Shown here in pieces: positions 63,101 through 64,000 of a stretch of 64,000 bases of DNA. Source of the stretch: Anas platyrhynchos (taxonomy: Eukaryota; Chordata; Aves; Anseriformes; Anatidae); assembly GCF_047663525.1 (NCBI RefSeq), contig NC_092606.1:5144501-5208500 (forward strand), in the 5' to 3' direction. Under the pieces are notes generated by a model. That model saw only the letters and a program-made list of their open reading frames with translations, was not told the DNA's origin and did no database searches. Position numbers and translations under genes: made by a program. The first letter of the stretch is position 1. Each line of letters begins with the position of its first letter.

Positions 63101-63672
63101 AGATTATAATTCAGCTAACATAAACATACAGGAAAATATCAAACCTCATGCAAAATCTTCAGCTAATGGAGAATTTATTTGTTGTTTTATTGATTAGTTG
63201 TTATTTCTTTATGTTTGTAATTTATTTCTAACTTCAATCAAGTCAGTAGATCTTACTGTTTTTTCATCTGATTCGTAGAAGAGCCTCACAAATGCTGTAT
63301 GATACGGTCAGGGTGCTTTAGGTACGTTCTTTTAGAATTTAATAGCAACTGTTATGCCATTGAGGAAGATGGAGGCCATCCTTCATCACCCTGAAGAGAA
63401 AAATGCCCATAACCCATTCACCTTTTTGGTCTGTTTCTGTGAAGTTATTTGGTTTAGTTGGCTCTTCTTTATTTGATTTAGTTGGCTCTTCTTGCAGTTC
63501 AAAGGCTTTATTGATGTTCTCAGACTCCTGGCCAGCTCTTTTAAACTCCATTTCTGACTTATGCAACTGATCCAACACTGCCTGTGCTATCGGCACCATC
63601 ATGGCAGTGGTGGCTGTGTTGCTGATCCACATGGACAGGAAGGCAGTCACAACCATGAAACCCATGAGAAGC
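57017..63672 (-). CDS. SLC13A2: SLC13A2 sodium/dicarboxylate cotransporter, 3' nine exons (partial)
   Basis: Join (5' to 3'): 63672-63422, 62535-62355, 62127-62005, 61081-60860, 60521-60424, 59816-59695, 59032-58871, 57879-57742, 57193-57017. The total is 1474 nt, 490 residues, all GT-AG and phase-consistent; the N-terminal part (roughly 100 residues) lies past the right edge. SLC13A2 (NaDC1) is a plasma-membrane, Na+-coupled importer of succinate, citrate and other Krebs-cycle intermediates in kidney and gut epithelium. Counting from the first full codon, the two substrate/Na+ motifs are SNT (17-19, in [11 protein letters not shown]) and SNV (371-373, in CTSNVATTT). The Na:sulfate symporter signature is at 405-421 ([17 protein letters not shown]). 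Several hydrophobic helices are evident. SLC13A3 and A5 are close relatives; the position directly upstream of FOXN1, as in human, favours A2. Confidence 0.92.
57020..57091 (-). repeat. Three tandem 24-bp coding units
   Basis: Three 24-bp copies in frame (57091-57068, 57067-57044, 57043-57020), each opening TGGGCAAATG and ending TATGC; the two downstream copies differ at only two or three bases. Confidence 0.95.
57194..57741 (-). other. SLC13A2 intron
   Basis: 548 nt bounded by GTGAGC and TTATAG; nothing recognised inside. Confidence 0.9.
57742..57879 (-). CDS. SLC13A2: SLC13A2 exon with Na:sulfate symporter signature
   Basis: 138 nt, phase 0 at both ends. The acceptor is TTTCTTGCATAG before GCT AAA; the donor is GATATG followed by GTGAGC. 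It encodes [40 protein letters not shown]. The segment [17 protein letters not shown] meets the PROSITE-type family signature. Confidence 0.97.
57880..58870 (-). other. SLC13A2 intron
   Basis: 991 nt bounded by GTAAGT and GCATAG; nothing recognised inside. Confidence 0.9.
58871..59032 (-). CDS. SLC13A2: SLC13A2 exon with second SNV motif
   Basis: 162 nt, phase 0 at both ends. The acceptor is TCCTCTCTTACAG before GAA TCT; the donor is TCAATG followed by GTAAGT. It encodes [18 protein letters not shown], a hydrophobic helix and [20 protein letters not shown], the second half-site for Na+ and dicarboxylate. Confidence 0.97.
59033..59694 (-). other. SLC13A2 intron
   Basis: 662 nt bounded by GTAATA and TTACAG; nothing recognised inside. 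Confidence 0.9.
59695..59816 (-). CDS. SLC13A2: SLC13A2 exon with [12 protein letters not shown]
   Basis: 122 nt ending phase 0. The acceptor is TGAATTTTAG before GC AGG; the donor is AGCGAG followed by GTAATA. It encodes [31 protein letters not shown], a strongly conserved SLC13 block. Confidence 0.96.
59817..60423 (-). other. SLC13A2 intron with short tandem duplication
   Basis: 607 nt. At about 60227-60290 a unit of about 33 bp beginning ATAAGAAATAGAGAA is imperfectly duplicated. Confidence 0.85.
60424..60521 (-). CDS. SLC13A2: SLC13A2 exon, membrane helix
   Basis: 98 nt. The acceptor is TTTCTTTTGTAG before C TTT GTT; the donor is AAGCAG followed by GTAAGC. It encodes [20 protein letters not shown] then [12 protein letters not shown]; human has VSDGTVAIFIGIIMFIIPS. 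Confidence 0.94.
60522..60859 (-). other. SLC13A2 intron with T/A-rich repeat
   Basis: 338 nt. It holds a degenerate TTTATTTTAA repeat at about 60555-60602. Confidence 0.85.
60860..61081 (-). CDS. SLC13A2: SLC13A2 exon, loop and helix
   Basis: 222 nt. The acceptor is TTTTTATAG before T TTT CAG; the donor is ACAAG followed by GTATCA. It encodes FQKNFG, a basic cytoplasmic loop, [20 protein letters not shown] and [17 protein letters not shown]. The human counterpart has [14 protein letters not shown]. The TAG acceptor was chosen over an AG six bases on because it keeps the frame. Confidence 0.94.
61082..62004 (-). other. SLC13A2 intron with poly-T run
   Basis: 923 nt. It contains a 27-base T run (61798-61824); no exon seen. 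Confidence 0.88.
62005..62127 (-). CDS. SLC13A2: SLC13A2 exon, membrane helix
   Basis: 123 nt. The acceptor is CATTTTGCAG before G ATC TTT; the donor is TTTGA followed by GTAAGT. It encodes [20 protein letters not shown] and a long hydrophobic helix ending [14 protein letters not shown], matching human [20 protein letters not shown]. Confidence 0.95.
62355..62535 (-). CDS. SLC13A2: SLC13A2 exon, loop and re-entrant segment
   Basis: 181 nt. The acceptor is TTGGGACCTAG before GT GAT AGC; the donor is GATGA followed by GTAAGT. It encodes an acidic loop ([18 protein letters not shown]), then [19 protein letters not shown] and [10 protein letters not shown], near-identical to the human family sequence. 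It has no internal ATG near its start, so simple ORF scans miss it. Confidence 0.95.
62536..63421 (-). other. SLC13A2 intron with large inverted repeat
   Basis: 886 nt bounded by GTGAAT and CCTAG. Its main content is the inverted repeat at 62721-62805, with copies of AGGTATATCAAA just to its left (near 62666 and 62690). Confidence 0.88.
62721..62805. repeat. 32-bp near-perfect inverted repeat (hairpin)
   Basis: The arms at 62721-62752 and 62774-62805 are reverse complements at 31 of 32 positions (CAAAGAGTTAACAATGCCA at the outer side), with a 21-base spacer. It lies inside an SLC13A2 intron, so it is transcribed with the gene. Confidence 0.92.
63422..63672 (-). CDS. SLC13A2: SLC13A2 exon with first SNT motif
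   Basis: 251 nt. The acceptor is TTTTCATTTCAG before G CTT CTC; the donor is AAAAAG followed by GTGAAT. It encodes [29 protein letters not shown] and AVLDQLH, then a hydrophilic cytoplasmic loop with [13 protein letters not shown]. The loop contains an in-frame 24-bp tandem duplication (63448-63495) giving EEPTKSNK then EEPTKPNN. Confidence 0.94.
63448..63495 (-). repeat. Two tandem 24-bp coding units
   Basis: Two 24-bp units sharing TTTAGTTGGCTCTTCTT on the plus strand, in frame within the cytoplasmic-loop exon. Confidence 0.9.
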
Positions 63673-64000
63673 CTGAAATGAAAAGGTGTGAAAAAGCCAA
63701 TTCAAAACTCAGGGTTTTGGTGCCCTTTTCTGTTGCAAAGTGCTGGTTACAAATGCTAGGTTTGGAAAATGCTTAGCAATTCACATCTAGCACCTCCTCT
63801 TAGCTTAGTCTGCTTTGCGAATGATACAGTGAAGATTTTTTTTTTTTCTCATTTATTTAATTATTTATTTGTTTACATTTTCACCAATTGTACTTCTGCA
63901 TTTGTATAACTAGGAAAGCAGGAGTTGACATCAGTTTATCTGGCTGGTATCCAGCTTAGTTTGCATGCTTCAGAGGAAGATATCCCATCTCAATAACACG
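63673..64000 (-). other. SLC13A2 intron, continues past the window edge
   Basis: Sequence upstream of the first visible exon. I see no further SLC13 exon; the 5' part of the gene must lie beyond 64000. Confidence 0.8.

Noticed and set aside
1..64000. tRNA, rRNA, CRISPR arrays or bacterial-type operons
   Set aside because: None were seen. No cloverleaf, spaced direct-repeat array or dense gene packing is present; the sequence is vertebrate.

Overview
The window is vertebrate nuclear DNA: an AT-rich background, long introns, GT-AG splice sites and no bacterial-style gene packing. The few interspersed repeats I recognise are CR1-type LINE fragments plus one MIR/CORE-SINE-like piece. Sparse repeats dominated by CR1 point to a bird; a crocodilian or turtle is possible but would normally carry more repeats. 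Two genes are present, both on the minus strand, so each runs from high to low coordinates.

At 553-21082 lies the complete coding region of FOXN1, the forkhead transcription factor of thymic epithelium and skin appendages. I reconstructed eight coding exons. All splice phases agree and give 655 residues, against about 648 in human. Residues 1-41 align with the human N-terminus, the forkhead domain is split over three exons (10680-10807, 9774-9870, 3732-3939), and the acidic activation region lies across the last two exons. A 5' untranslated exon should lie further right; the best candidate is near 41188-41305, which would imply a 20 kb first intron.

At 57017-63672 are the last nine exons (about 490 residues) of an SLC13-family sodium/dicarboxylate cotransporter. 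Family motifs and its place directly upstream of FOXN1 in the same orientation identify it as SLC13A2 (NaDC1). Its 5' exons lie beyond the right edge. SLC13A2 followed by FOXN1 in tandem is also the human 17q11.2 order, so this is conserved synteny. The two genes have no evident functional link.

Between them (about 41.3-56.2 kb) I see no convincing gene. This stretch holds an ancient SINE fragment about 1 kb upstream of the candidate FOXN1 promoter, a perfect 20-bp hairpin, a long pyrimidine tract and one unexplained 152-codon ORF. FOXN1 intron 1 contains two decayed CR1 copies with recognisable remnants of the reverse-transcriptase FADD motif. I found no RNA gene, CRISPR array or new multi-gene system. 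The most unusual items are two separate in-frame 24-bp tandem duplications in SLC13A2 (one builds a triple N-glycosylation tail), a NAGNAG acceptor in FOXN1, and two strong hairpins.
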